A stretch of 64,000 bases of DNA from Pseudomonas lijiangensis (GTDB lineage Bacteria; Pseudomonadota; Gammaproteobacteria; Pseudomonadales; Pseudomonadaceae): contig NZ_CP076668.1 of the NCBI RefSeq assembly GCF_018968705.1, positions 2,925,001-2,989,000 on the forward strand, written 5' to 3'. The notes beneath the pieces were generated by a model, which was not told the origin of the DNA, did not search any database, and worked only from the letters and a program-made list of their open reading frames with translations. A program made the translations under genes and the position numbers. Shown here piece after piece: positions 44,296-57,000 of the stretch (positions within the stretch are counted from its first letter, which is position 1; each line of letters begins with the position of its first letter).

Positions 44296-47200
44296 GACGC
44301 CGATACCACCTTGGCAGAAGTTTCCAACAGTAGAGGCAACAGGCTTTCGGCCAGTCGAGGTTCGCCAGGTATTTCGTGATGGCCCACGTCCAGCGTCCAT
44401 TGGCGAACGACCTGCTGCGTATGCGCTTGCCACTGGGCACGCAGGTCCGCATGGACATTGCCACGCCACACCCAGACCGGCACATCGACGACAGGCAAGG
44501 CCTGCTCATACAGGCGCGTCTTGATCGAGCGATACTGCTTCAAGAGTGCGAGCAGTTCGGCATCCGCCGCTTCCCATTGCAGATGCGAACGCACCTGAGG
44601 ATCGTTGAGCAACAGGGTGACGCCTTCGGCATAGTCATGACCGGCCAGCAGGCTCGTCAAGCGCTCGCGCAATGATTCGCCAATCGGCTGCGCGTGGCTG
44701 CGGCAGTAAAAGGCAAAGTCGGCAATCAGTTGCCCTGCTTCATCGCCCTCTCCCGCCAGACTGCGCCGGGCATCGTGATCGAGCACCGCGAGCCCTGCGA
44801 TATTGAAGCCACTGGCCTGCAAGTGCGGCACCAGCAACAAGGCCAGTCGCGACGCCAGGCTCCAGCCCAGCAGCACCAGCGGCCGTTTTTTCAATTCGAC
44901 GGGAATGCTCGCCACATAGCGCTGCAACAGCGTATCCAGGGTGCTTTCATCCCAGCCTTCTTCCAGTGCCGCCAGGCCAAAGACCGAGACGTGAGCCCCC
45001 AGATTGTCCACCAGCGGCTGATAGGCTTGCAGATGCCCCTGGGCTCCATGAACCAGCAGCACGGCGGGTGATTCTCCATCCGCTTCATTGAGGACTTTCC
45101 AGGGGCCGCTGCTCTCGCCTTTGCCCAGGCCACTGACCAGATCGCGCACGGTATGGCGCTCGAACAGCAGATTGGTCGGCAGGTTGAGTGCCAGGCGCTC
45201 GCGCAGCAGTGAGATAACCTTGATCGCTGCCAGGGAATGCCCGCCGACGGTAAAGAAGTTATCGGTCACGCCCAGGTCTTCGACGCCCAGCACCTCGCAC
45301 CAGATGGCCAGAACGGCGGTTTCCAGTTCACCGACCGGTGCCACTCGGGTGTTCTGCAAGCGCTGCCGGGCACGTTCCAGCAGGTTCTTGCGGTCCAGCT
45401 TGCCGTTGCTGTTCAGTGGCAGTGCCTTGAGCTCCAGAATGCCGCTGGGCAGCATGTAGTCCGGCAGTTGACGAGCGAGGCTGGCACGCAGTTGGTCTGC
45501 GGACTGAGAGCCGGTTTCGTCCTTGACGATAAAGGCCAGCAGCCGTGCATGATCGCCTTCGCCCTCCAGCAGCACAGCCGCCTGCAACACACCTGGCTGG
45601 CCCAGCAGAGCCTGTTCGACTTCTGCCAGCTCCAGACGGAAACCGCGAATTTTCACCTGCTGATCGTTACGTCCCAGAATGCGCAATGCGCCATTAGCCT
45701 GACGCAAGGCCAGGTCGCCGGTGCGATACAGACGTGCTCCGGTGAGCGAGTCGACACCAAAGGCATTGCCGCCCGCATCTCCCACATAGCCACCTACGTA
45801 GCCGCGCCCGACACTGACTCCGCTGATGCACAATTCGCCAGCCTGCCCCGGTGGTACCGGACGCTGCTGCTCGTCCAGCAAATGAATACGGTTATCGCCC
45901 AGCACCTGGCTCAGGGCACTGCCTGCCACACCCTGATCGGGATCAATCGCCTGCCAGAGCACTCCGACCGTGGTTTCGGTGGGGCCGTAGTGGTTGTACA
46001 GACGACAGGCCGGTTTCGACTCCACCAGACGGCTCAGCAAATGCTCACCGATGGGTTCCCCGCCCAACACCAGCGCCTGACGCGGAAGCACGTCAGCGGC
46101 GTGCTCGCCCATCAGGGCTTCAAGATGCGAAGGCACGATCTTGAGGACATCCAGCGGGTAGCGCTTGAGTTCTTCGGCAAAGGCCTGGGCATCGGTCACG
46201 GTGGATTGCTCCAGCACATGCACGCACCCGCCTTGCAGCCAGGCCGGGAACAGCACCGTATTGCCCAGGTCCGCGAGCAACGACGACACCAGTCCATAAT
46301 GCCCGCCCTCGGGCAGGTTCAGGGCGCGGGTTACTTGCGTGGCGTAATGGCGCAACTGCGCCTGTTCGATCTGCACACCTTTGGGCTTGCCGCTGGTGCC
46401 CGAGGTATAGAGCACGTAGGCCAGATCCTGCGCCGCAACGGACACCGGCGTATCGAAAATCGGACCGTTGCTGGCTTGCGACCAGCTCAGGGTTGCCAGC
46501 GCGGTTTCAGGCAGCAGGTCTTCCAGGCACAGCAACAGCGCTGGCCGGGCGTCTTCCAGAATGCCAGCCAAACGCAGCGGTGGCTGCTTGGGGTCCAGCG
46601 GCAGGTAGGCGGCACCGACCTTGAAGCAGGCCAGCATCGCCACCAGCATCTCGGCACCTCGTGGCAGATACAGACCGACCACGTGCTCACGACCGATACC
46701 GGCCTGATGCAGGCTGCCGGCTATCCGGTCGCTCAGGGCATCGAGTTCGGCGTAGGTGAATATCTGATCACCATAGCGCAGCGCCGGGCGAGCGGGTTGC
46801 GTACGAGCGTGCTCACGCAAGGTGGCGACGATATCGAGATCGGCCTCCAGCTCAGGGCGTGCCGGTTCGGCCAGCAGTTCCTGGGGCAGATGAAGGTCAA
46901 CCGCATCGAGCCGACCGTTGGGCGCTTGCACCAGTTGCTCCAGCCAATGGACAAAGCGCTGGAGCAATACCTGCGCCTGTTCGCCACGGTAAAGGCCGTC
47001 GTCATAGGCCAGCGCAAGCTGCCCATTGCCTTGTGAATCCAGGGTCAATTGCAGGTGCAGTTCCACTGGTGTGTCGAAAGAGAGCACTTGCAGGTCTTGC
47101 AGTTGCGGCGTGTACAGCACTCTCAGCCCAGTCTGGAAGCTGGCGCGCCACTCCGGCAGCAGTTGGGCCTGGCCCACATATTCCTGCCACTCGACAGCGT

Positions 47201-48089
47201 TTTCCAGTTGCCGGCTCAGTTGCCGGGCCACGCTGGTCAGGGTGCTGTGCTCGGAGAGCTGCACCACCATCGGCAAGGTCTGCTCGAACAGGCCATAAGC
47301 ACCCTGTAGCTCTTCATAGTCATCCCGAGGGTCATGCTGCACGCCAAGCTGGCCATGCTGCTGGCCATTGAGCCTGCCCAGCAGAGAACCCCAGGCCGCC
47401 AGTGCCAGTTGCTCGACATCCAAGCCTTCGCTTTCAGCCAGCGCATTCAGCGCAGTTGAGAGTGACTGGGCAAGTTCCAGGCGAACCACGCCATGGTTGC
47501 CACTGGCGATGCCGTAGCGCTCGATCAGGCGCATGCCCGGCACATCCTGCAAGGCCAGATTGCGCCAGAACTGCGCGCCCTGCTCGGCGTCTTCGTCCAG
47601 TTGCAGGCCGTTGATCCACTCGACATATTCGCCGTACTGCATGGGTTCGGCTTCAATCGCTGCACTGCGGCCCAGCAAATGCTCCTGCAACTGGAGCAGG
47701 CTGCGCTGATCCAGCGAGTAGACCGGGACCGCCAACAGCAGGCTGTCGTCCAGCAGCCAGGCCAGCACATCCGGCTGTTCAGCCTGGCAATGACGCCGAG
47801 CCTGTTCCCGCCAGCCTTGTGCATCATGGCCATCACTGGCCTGAGCCTGACGCCAGTCCAGGCGCAGCTCGTGGTGTTCGGCAACCCGCTGGCGCAGCGC
47901 CGTGGCACCGACCGGGCGCTGATAGCGCTGGCGCAGGGCCTCGTGTTGTTCAAGGCAGGCACGTAAACGTAGTTCAACGGTGCCTGCGGGCACACCGGCC
48001 AGTTGCATCCGTACCCAGCGCCAGGCCTGTGGGTTGGCCTGGGCCAGCTGTTTCTGTTGCGGTGAAAGCGTCAGTCCAAGATCCATCAT
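44292..48089 (-). CDS. Terminal NRPS: degenerate condensation/interface domain, A(Asp), T, thioesterase
   Basis: A 1265-residue NRPS whose ATG overlaps the previous NRPS stop (ATGA). Residues about 1-400 fold like a condensation domain, but the HHxxxDG site is replaced (AVPVYSLDQRS), so it cannot condense; it fits the interface-domain idea. The A domain (about 420-905) has YVLYTSGTSGKPKG, YNHYGPTETTVG, YRTGDLA and NGKLDRK. The specificity residues read by eye are D-L-T-K-V-G-H-V-G, an aspartate code. The T domain (about 915-985) has FFTVGGHSLAA. The thioesterase (about 1000-1260) has Ser in GWSLA, where the last Gly of GxSxG is Ala, and VGHHEIPG. It loads Asp, receives the beta-hydroxylase and the chain from the previous protein, and releases the peptide. 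Confidence 0.92.
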   Translation of the reverse strand: MMDLGLTLSPQQKQLAQANPQAWRWVRMQLAGVPAGTVELRLRACLEQHEALRQRYQRPVGATALRQRVAEHHELRLDWRQAQASDGHDAQGWREQARRHCQAEQPDVLAWLLDDSLLLAVPVYSLDQRSLLQLQEHLLGRSAAIEAEPMQYGEYVEWINGLQLDEDAEQGAQFWRNLALQDVPGMRLIERYGIASGNHGVVRLELAQSLSTALNALAESEGLDVEQLALAAWGSLLGRLNGQQHGQLGVQHDPRDDYEELQGAYGLFEQTLPMVVQLSEHSTLTSVARQLSRQLENAVEWQEYVGQAQLLPEWRASFQTGLRVLYTPQLQDLQVLSFDTPVELHLQLTLDSQGNGQLALAYDDGLYRGEQAQVLLQRFVHWLEQLVQAPNGRLDAVDLHLPQELLAEPARPELEADLDIVATLREHARTQPARPALRYGDQIFTYAELDALSDRIAGSLHQAGIGREHVVGLYLPRGAEMLVAMLACFKVGAAYLPLDPKQPPLRLAGILEDARPALLLCLEDLLPETALATLSWSQASNGPIFDTPVSVAAQDLAYVLYTSGTSGKPKGVQIEQAQLRHYATQVTRALNLPEGGHYGLVSSLLADLGNTVLFPAWLQGGCVHVLEQSTVTDAQAFAEELKRYPLDVLKIVPSHLEALMGEHAADVLPRQALVLGGEPIGEHLLSRLVESKPACRLYNHYGPTETTVGVLWQAIDPDQGVAGSALSQVLGDNRIHLLDEQQRPVPPGQAGELCISGVSVGRGYVGGYVGDAGGNAFGVDSLTGARLYRTGDLALRQANGALRILGRNDQQVKIRGFRLELAEVEQALLGQPGVLQAAVLLEGEGDHARLLAFIVKDETGSQSADQLRASLARQLPDYMLPSGILELKALPLNSNGKLDRKNLLERARQRLQNTRVAPVGELETAVLAIWCEVLGVEDLGVTDNFFTVGGHSLAAIKVISLLRERLALNLPTNLLFERHTVRDLVSGLGKGESSGPWKVLNEADGESPAVLLVHGAQGHLQAYQPLVDNLGAHVSVFGLAALEEGWDESTLDTLLQRYVASIPVELKKRPLVLLGWSLASRLALLLVPHLQASGFNIAGLAVLDHDARRSLAGEGDEAGQLIADFAFYCRSHAQPIGESLRERLTSLLAGHDYAEGVTLLLNDPQVRSHLQWEAADAELLALLKQYRSIKTRLYEQALPVVDVPVWVWRGNVHADLRAQWQAHTQQVVRQWTLDVGHHEIPGEPRLAESLLPLLLETSAKVVSAS

Positions 48090-51000
48090 GGGTTCAACTC
48101 TGCGTGGGTCGCTTCGGTCTGCGCCGGGGCAGCCATTACCTGATCACGGCCATAGATCTCGCCCATGGCCACCACAATTTTTCGCTCGCCATCAAACGGG
48201 TCCCGGGCATGGGCTGCCAGCATATTGTCGAGCATCACCACATCGCCCTGCTGCCAGTCGAAGCGCACGGCGCAACGGTCGTAGGCGGCGTTGATGGCTT
48301 CGATGGCGCTCTCTTCAAGCTCCGAGCCGTCGCCGTAGAACACCTGCCTCGGCATGGTTGCTTCGCCATCGCGCAGGAACTGCTCGCGAATGTCAGCATC
48401 CAGGAAGGCCGGATGGTAGAGCTGGATCTGGTTGAAGAAGCTTTCTTCGCCGGTCAGCGGATGCAGAATCACCGCCGGACAGACCTGACGGGTATGCAGG
48501 TCGTTGGCGCCGCGCCACTGGAACTCGATATTGCTTTCACGGCAGATCCGCTCGACCTCGGCACGGTCCTCGGTCTGGAAGAAGTGCTGCCAGCTGACGT
48601 CCAGGCTGGTGCTGAAATTGCGCACGTACATCAGTTGCTTGCTGCGCAGCTTCGCCTGCAGCCAGGCCGGCAGTTCACGATAGACCTCGCGGCTGTCGAC
48701 AATCGGCGTCGCGCCACCGGTGGTGGCCGGAATCTCGCAGTAGAACCACTGCCGACGCGGCCAGCGATGCTGATGAGCGCTCTCGTTGTGGAACAGGATC
48801 ATCCGGTCCTTGGGGTATGGCGTGGACTTGTAGATATTCTTGCCGCCCTCTTTCTTGGGCAAGTCACCGTACTGGCCATAGAGCTGCGGGCACAGGGCCT
48901 GGCAAAAGCTCTCGAAATCCACCGGCGTCGGCAGGTCGAAACCACGGAACAGGATGCCGCCATGCTCGCGCAGCCAGTTTTCGACCTTGTCACGGTTGGC
49001 TTCGGCCCAGATGGCCGGGGCCAGTTCACGGTCGCGCAGGGTCACCAGCAAGGGGAATTTCGAGCCTTCGCGCAACGGTCGGGCTTCGATGGGCTCGCGG
49101 GCTGCGGGAGAAGCGCTCTGGCGCATCTTGCCCAATTTGCTCATCTTGCGTTGCACCGGGTTGTCCGTGGACATTGCAGCAGCTCCCTTTACGGTCGGAA
49201 TCAAGGTATCGATAGGTTTTTCAGGCGCGACGAGGACCATCTCCAGCAGCGACGCGAAAGCATCGCGCAGGCGTTCGATGGTGGCCGGGCGGAACAGGCT
49301 GGTGCGATACACCCAGCGCAGGCTGATCGCATCACCGTCTTCGCTGGCGAACAGCGCCATGTCGAACTTGGAATGATGCTGCTCGCCAGTCAGCGGCTCG
49401 ACCTTCAGGTTGCCCAACTGACGTTGCTGACGCGGCGTGTTGTCCAGGACAAACAGCGTTTGCAGCAGCGGATGCAGATTGGCCACCCGAGGCAGTTCCA
49501 GGCACTCCACGACCCGCTCGAACGGCGTGTCCTGCCAGGCGAACGCTTGAAGGCAAAGCTCCCGGACCTGCTGCGCCTGCTCACGGAAACTCAGTTCCGG
49601 TTGCAGGCGGATACGCAAGGCCAGCAGGTTGACGAAGAAGCCGATCAGCGACTCGGTGGCCGGATGGTCGCGGTTTGCGACATCGGTGCCGATCACCAGA
49701 TCGCGACCTTGGGTTTCGCGCTGCAATACGGCGGCATAGCAGGTCAGCAACAGCATGAACGGTGAAGTGCCGCTCTCTTGGGCAAAGGCCTTCAGGCGCT
49801 CGACCGTGGCGGCCGACAACTGGAAATCCAGGGCCGCGCCGGTGCCGCTGTCGCGCTCCGGGCGCGGAAAGTCGAATGGCAAAGGCACCTGCGCGGGAAT
49901 CCCGGCCAGGGTGCGCCGCCAGAAATCCAGGCCTTCACGCTGACGCAACTGGACCGCAGGCGAGCCCTGCCACACCGCATAGTCGACGTACTGGATCGGC
50001 AATTCACCCTGATCAGGCTCCAGGCCTGCGCTCCAGGCTTCGTAGCCTTGAATCAGCTCGTCCACCAGCACGGCGCCGGACCAGCCATCGGAGGCGATAT
50101 GGTGTATGACCAGTTGCAGCACATGTTCTTGCTCGCCAAGGCGATACAGTACGGCCCGCAAAGGTGCTTCGCGGCCCAGGTCGAACGGTCGCAAGGCAAC
50201 TTCACGGGCTTCGGCTGGCCATTGTGCTTCGCTGGACTCGATCACTTGCAGCGCGACCGACAGATCCTCATGAATCCGTTGGCGCAACTCGCCAGCCTGC
50301 TGGTGATAGGTCGTGCGCAAGATGGCATGACGGCTGACCAGTCGCTGTAACGAACGCTGCAGGGACTGGATATCCAGCTCACCGCGCAAGCGTACGTTGC
50401 TGCCCATATTGAAACTGCTGTCGGCCGGATCCAGTTGCTGCATCAGCCAGACCCGCTGCTGCGCCGAAGACAATGGCTGCTCGACTTGCTGATCGACGTG
50501 GGGAATGGCCAGTGAGCCGATATCCAGATCACGTGCCAGACCTTCGATTCGTGCAGCCAGCTCGGCCAGTACCGGCGTTTCAAACAGCCAGCGCAGCGGC
50601 ACTTCAAAGCCCTGCTCGCGCAAGCGGCTGCGCACCTGAGCCGCCATCAGCGAATGCCCACCCAACTGGAAGAAATGGCCGTCGGCAGGAATCTGCTGGC
50701 GTTTCAGCACAGCGCCCCAGACGTCGGCCAGCATGCTTTCGCTGGCCGACAATGGTCGCTGAACGGCGCTGATGGTCGGGCTTTCCAGTTGCAGGCGTGG
50801 CAGTTGCTTGCGATCCACCTTGCCGTTGGTATTGAGCGGTAACTGTTCCAGCGACTTCAAATGCGTCGGCAGCATGTAAACCGGCAGGCGCGCCTGCAAA
50901 TAGTCGCGAATCTCGGTTTCGTCGGGTGAGCTGCCAGCTTCTGCCACCCAGAAAGCGGCCAGATGTTCGCCCTGTACAGCCACGACCGCCTGAAGCAGTT

Positions 51001-54000
51001 TCGGATGACTGAGCAGCACCGCTTCGATCTCGCCCAGTTCGATCCGGTAACCGCGCAGTTTGATCTGATCGTCGGTGCGGCCCAGGTAATACAGCTGCCC
51101 GTCGGGCTGCCAGCGCGCCAGATCGCCTGTGCGGTACAGGCGGCTGCCATCGGTGCTGAACGGGTCTGCAATGAAGCGCTCAGCAGTCAAGCCGGGTTGT
51201 CCGGCATAACCACGAGCCAGACCCTCACCGGCAATGTACAGTTCACCGACGCAACCGGTCGGCACTTCGCACAAATGCTCGTCGAGGACATGGCAGCGAG
51301 TGTTGAGCAGCGGTCGGCCAATGGGCGCGACCGGCAATTGCAGCGCATCGATCGGGGTTTGCGTCGACCATACCGTGGTTTCTGTCGGGCCATAGACGTT
51401 GACCAGATGAGCCACCGATTGCCGCAGCTCGGTGGCCATCTCGGCCGACAAGGCTTCACCGCCTGCCAGCGCCACCCGCCCGGCCAGCACCTGACGGTCG
51501 CCCTGCAACAGCATGGCCCAGGTGGCCGGTGTGGCCTGAATCAGGTCCACGGACTGGTTCTTGATCAGGCTGGCGAGCAATACAGGGTCCTGACGCTCTT
51601 CATCGTCGGCCAGTACCACGGCACCACCGCGCACCAGGGGCAGGCACAGCTCCAGGCCACAGATATCGAAGGTGACGGTCGTCAGGGCCAGGTAACGCTG
51701 CACGTTTTCCAGAGGCAGCGCCTGCTCCATGGCCAGCAGGAAGTTGGCAAAGTTGCCGCGGCTGATCTGCACGCCTTTTGGCTGCCCGGTGGAACCCGAG
51801 GTGTAGAGCGTGTAAGCCAGTTGCTGAAGGTTTCTGTCAATCGCCGGAGCCTGTGCCGGGAATTGCGCCAAGGCCAGATCCGCCCAGATATGGCTGCGCA
51901 GTTGCTCGGGCAAGTCTGCAGTCCGTGCATCGCAGAGCAGCAAGTGTGGCTGCGCCCGATTGAGAATCTGCGCCTGACGGGCTGCCGGATGACCGGGATC
52001 GAGGGGCAGGTAGGACGCACCGGCCTTCTGGATACCCAGCATGCACACCAGCAGTCTTTCGTCTCTTGGCAGGCAGAAGGCAACGGTCGATTCGTGACCG
52101 ACGCCCTGTTCCAGCAGCCAGTTGGCCAGTCGATTGGCCTGGGCATCCAGCGCCGCGTAGCTCAAGCGCCGATCTGCGCTGTACACCGCCACACGCTCGG
52201 GATAGAGAACGGCCTGGACTTCAAAGCGCGTCACAAAATCCGCTTCGCAGTGTACGTCCATGGACGCACCTGCCGTAGCCAGTCTTGCAACAGAGCCCAG
52301 CGGCACTTCCAGCAGGTTCTGCTGAAGATCAAGGCTCGTCAGGCTGCCCAGCAAGCCTTGGTAATCCTCCACCAGCCGTTGCGCGGTTTCAGGACGCAGC
52401 AACGCAGTGGCGTACTCGACAATCAGGCGAGTACTGGCATCAGCACCACGCCCGTGGGTGAACAGGTTGAACGTCAGGTCGAACTTGGCACTGACCACGC
52501 CGTCCGGCAGCGCCAGCGATTCCACGCTGACACCCGGCAGGCTGAGGCTGCGGGCGTCGCCATGGTCGATCTGGTAATTGAACAGGTTCTGGAACACCGG
52601 CGTGCGATCCAGATGGCGCTCGAAATCCAGCTTGTCCAGCAATTGTTCGAACGGCAACTCTTGGTGGGCCATATCTTCGACCAGTTGCCCGTTCAGAGTT
52701 TTGATGAAGGCTTGCAGGCTTTGCCGGGCATCGATCTGTACCCGATGAGCCAGGGTGTTGACGAACAGGCCGACCAAGGCCTGACCCGCTGCCGACTCAC
52801 GTCCGGCCACCGGCAAGCCGATTGCGAAATCAGTGCGCCCGGCATGCCGCCACAACAGGAGCTGGTAAGCGGCAAAGTACAGCACGAACGGCGTGACACC
52901 CAGCGCTCTGGCCTGTGCTTCGACCGCTGCGCTCAGCGTAACCGGCAAGGCAAATTCCTCACGGGCACCGGCATAATCCTGCACCACTGGCCGCAGGCAA
53001 TGATCGGGCAGTTCCAGAGGTTCGTTGCCCAGACCTTGCAGCCGTTGTTGCCAATAACCCAGCAATTGCCGGCCCTGCTCGCCGTCCAGACGCTCGCGAT
53101 GATCCTTGATGAAGGGCAGCAGGCCGGTTGTCGCAGGCGCTGGCTGGTCCTGATAGATCAGCGCGAAGTCCTGCACCAGCAAGCCCATGGACCAGCCATC
53201 CACGGCAATGTGATGCACATTGAACAGCAGGCGGTAATCGCCGGGCGCAATGCTGAAGACATCAATGGCCAGCAACGGCCCGTTGACCAGATCGAAGACT
53301 CGCCGGGCAGCCTTGGCGATGCTTGCCTGCTGCTCCGATTCGTTCAGGCCGCTGAGGTCATGCAGATTGAAGATCGACGTACCTGTCTCGTCCAGACGCT
53401 GCCAGACCTGTCCCTGCTCTTCAAAGAATCGGCAGCGCAACGCTTCATGGCGCTGGACCAGGGCCTGACAGGTGCTTTGCAGACGCGGAACATCCAGATC
53501 ACCGCGCAAGGCCAGCAACTGAGTGACGTTATAAGCGGTTTGCGCCGGATCCAGTTGCTGCATGAACCACACCCGTTGCTGAGCGTGGGACAGGGGCTGC
53601 GGTTGGTCCGCTGTCTGGATGGCCACGGGCGGCGTAACGGTTTTTGCCGCAACAGGTTTCAATACTCCGGCCAGTTGCCGGGGCGTCGGGTTTTCCAGCA
53701 GTTGCCGAGGCATCAGGCGCAATTCGGCCTTACGCAGACGTGCAATCAGTTGCAGGCTGAGGATCGAGTCGCCACCTTCTGCAAAGAAATCGGCATCCGG
53801 CCCCAGTCCCGGCTGTTCAAGCAGTTCACGAAAGGCTTCAATCACTGCAAGCAAGGCCGGCTGCTGACGGCAGTCGATGCACAGAGCCATACCCGCCAGG
53901 GTGGAATGCTGCAGGACGTCACGAGGCTTGAGCTTGAGCCCGGCCCGGGAAGCCAGGCCGATCAGTTGCAGACTGAGGATCGAATCACCGCCGAGGGCAA

Positions 54001-57000
54001 AGAAGTCATCTTCACACCCGACCTGAGTACAACCCAGCACCTGACACCACAACTGCGCCAGCTGCTGCTCCGTTTCCCCCGTCGGTGGCTGAACGGCAGC
54101 GTTGTCTGCTTCACCTTCAGCAGGCTCAGGCAAGGCGCGACGATCCAGCTTGCCATTGGCGGTCAGCGGCAGTGTCTCCAGCGTCAGCCAATGGGCAGGC
54201 AGCATATGCTCCGGCAATTGACGCCGGGCTTCGGTCTGCACATCAGCCAGTTCTTCGGCGCTCAGCGCAGGGCTGATATAAGCCACCAGTTGCGTCCGGC
54301 CCTTGATGTCCAGCGCCAGTACCGCGCCTTCGCGAACCTGTGGCCGGGCATTGAGCCAGGCACTGACTTCACCGGGCTCGACCCGGAAACCACGAATCTT
54401 GACCTGATCGTCCTGACGACCAAGAAACACCAGACGACCGTTGCGGTCCAGACGAACCCGGTCGCCGCTGCGGTAAAAACGCTGGCCCTGAGCCGTAGAA
54501 CCGAAGGCCCGCGCAGTCAGCTCAGGCTGACCGAGATAGCCTTGAGCAACCTGCGGGCCTGCAATCAACAGCTCACCGGCGACGCCAACAGGCACCGGAA
54601 TGTCATTGCCATCGACAATGCGCAGTTCACAGTCCGCCAGCGGCTGGCCCAAAGGCAGGTATTGCCCTGGCTCCAGTGCGTCGAGGGACTGGATTTCGCC
54701 ACAGATCACGCCGACCGTGGTTTCCGAAGGCCCGTAGTGGTTGAAGATACGCAGTTGCGGCGCCAGTTCGCGCACTTGGGTAAACAAGGCCTGATCGAAG
54801 CCTTCGCCGCCCAGAATCAGCACTTCCCTGGGCAACACGCGCCGGGCATCGTCCAGCGCCAGCAGGCCGCGCAAGTGCGAAGGCGCGATTTTCAGGCAGT
54901 CCACGGGCTGCTCGTCAAGGAAGTCAGCCCAGCCAGGCGGATCGAACGTCAGGGATGCCGGCGGCAGCACCAGCGGATCACCGGCATTCAGGGCCGCGAA
55001 TACGCAAGTCAGGCCCAGATCCGCGGCCACGGTGGCCAGGGTCGCCCAGCGGCTGCCGGATTTTGCCTGCAAACGTTGGCCAACAGCTGTCGCGTAATGC
55101 GCCAGATTTGCGTGGGTGACCAGCACGCCCTTGGGCTGGCCGGTGGAACCCGAGGTATAGATCAGATACGCAGGCAGGTGCGGCAGGCTCAGGCTCTGAA
55201 CCGAATCCACAGGTGCATCAGCCGACCAGTCGCTGGCGGTCAGCGCAAGGTGAGCAATATCCACACCGGTTTCAGGCGCTTCGGCCAGGGTCAGCCACAG
55301 GCTCGCACCGCTGTCCTGCAACAGTTGCGCAAGTCGTTGCGGCGGCTGGGCCGGGTCGAGAAACAGACAGGTTGCACCGCGTTGCCAGCAGGCCAGGGTC
55401 GCCAGCAACTGCTCGGCGCAGCGAGGCATGCACAGCGCAACCACATGCCCCGGCTCAATGCCCTGCCCGGCCAGTCTGGCCGCCAGCGCACGGCTCGCGG
55501 CACCCAGCGTTGCATAGTCAATATTCTGCTCAGCACTGCACAAGGCTTGAGCGGTCGGTGTATGGGCCGCCCAGTGCCGGACTTGCTGGTCCAGCGGCAA
55601 CGGCGTCGAACCCAGTGCCGGGCCACTCAGTTTGCTTGGCGGCGAAACCAGTTGCAGTTCGGCCAGGCGACGCTGGGGATGGCTTGCAGCCTGTCCGAGA
55701 ATCGCCAGCAGATCGTCCAGCATCTGCTCGACTGTTGCAGCCTCGAACAATTCGTCGCTGTATTCCAGCTCGCAGCGCAGGCGCGAGTCGGCGGTGCGCA
55801 CCATGCGCAGCGTGAGGTCGAAACGGGCATGGCGCTGTGGCGGGTCAAGCACTTCGACCGCGACACCGGGCAATTCCAGGGTTCGGCTCGCAGGCAGGTC
55901 GACCTGCACGAACATGACCTGGAACAGCGGGCTGGAACGCGGACGCTCAAGACTTTCCAGCACATTCTCGAAAGGCAGCAATTGATGATCGAAAGCGGCT
56001 GCAACGGTGTCACGGGTGCGCAGCAGTGCGCTGGTGAAATCGGGGTTGTCCTGCAACTGCTGACGGATCACCAGCGTGTTGAGCAACGGGCCTATAAGCG
56101 GCACCAGTTCCGGCCGGTCACGCTGGGCTGCGGAAGTGCCCAGGCACAGGTCGTTCTCGCCGCTGTAGCGGGACAACAGGCAACTGAAAGCGGTCAGGCC
56201 ATAGATATACAGCGTCACACCCTGCTTGCGAATGGCGGCTTCCACTGCTGTTGTCAGCTCGGGTGAAAGCTCGCGGGCCAGCACCGCACCGCTATGACGG
56301 CGCTGATTGGCCGAAGGCCGTGGGCGATCCAGTGGCAAGGCCAACGGTGCCGGAGCATCCGCCAGTTGGGTGCGCCAGAACGCGATGTGCTGCTGGCAAC
56401 TGTCACTGTCCAGCCACTCCTGTTCCCAGGCCGCGTAATCGGCGTACTGGATACTCAGTTCCGGTTGGCGGGCAGGCTCGTTCAGGGCCAGTGCCCGATA
56501 AGCTTCGGCCAGTTCCAGCGTGAGCTGCTGAGCCGACCACGCATCGTAGGCCACGTGATGAATAGTGAAAAACAGCCAGGTCGACTGCCCTTGAGCATCG
56601 CTGAAAGCCTGCCAGCGCCATGGCGCCGAGCTAGCCAGGTCGAAGGGTTCGGCCAACTGGCGGGCGTATTCGTCGGCACACCATTGCTCGTACTCATCGG
56701 TCGCCAGGCTCAAGCGTTTGACCTCTGGCAGGGCAACCTGCAAAGGCTCGCAGTGAGGCTGCAACTGACCCTGGGCATCGCTGATGTAACGTGTGCGCAG
56801 GATCTGGTGGCGGTCGGTCAACTGCTGCATGGCCTGTTGCAGACGCTGGCCATCGAGGTCGCGGTCGAAACGCAGGACCGAGCACAGATTGTAGAGCGCA
56901 CGACTGCTCAGGGCTTCAGCCGACAGAAAGCGCCGTTGCGCCTGGGCCAGCGGCAGGCTCTGGCCTTCGCTGTGCACGGCAGGCACGATCGGCAGCCGCC

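Noticed and set aside
42652..44469. Longer start for the ABC exporter at 44469
   Set aside because: The extra N-terminal residues lie in the thioesterase gene and do not look like a transporter start; the ATG at 44295 gives an ATGA overlap and the normal length.
49174..50510. Condensation-like domain before the hydroxylase considered as the interface domain
   Set aside because: It keeps an intact HHIASDG active site, so it is better read as a working C domain; the degenerate domain at the start of the next NRPS fits an interface domain better.
50963..56266. Very long plus-strand open frame (1767 codons) opposite the second NRPS
   Set aside because: It is an exact antisense shadow of a high-GC coding region, with no domain-like sequence; the minus strand encodes clear NRPS domains.
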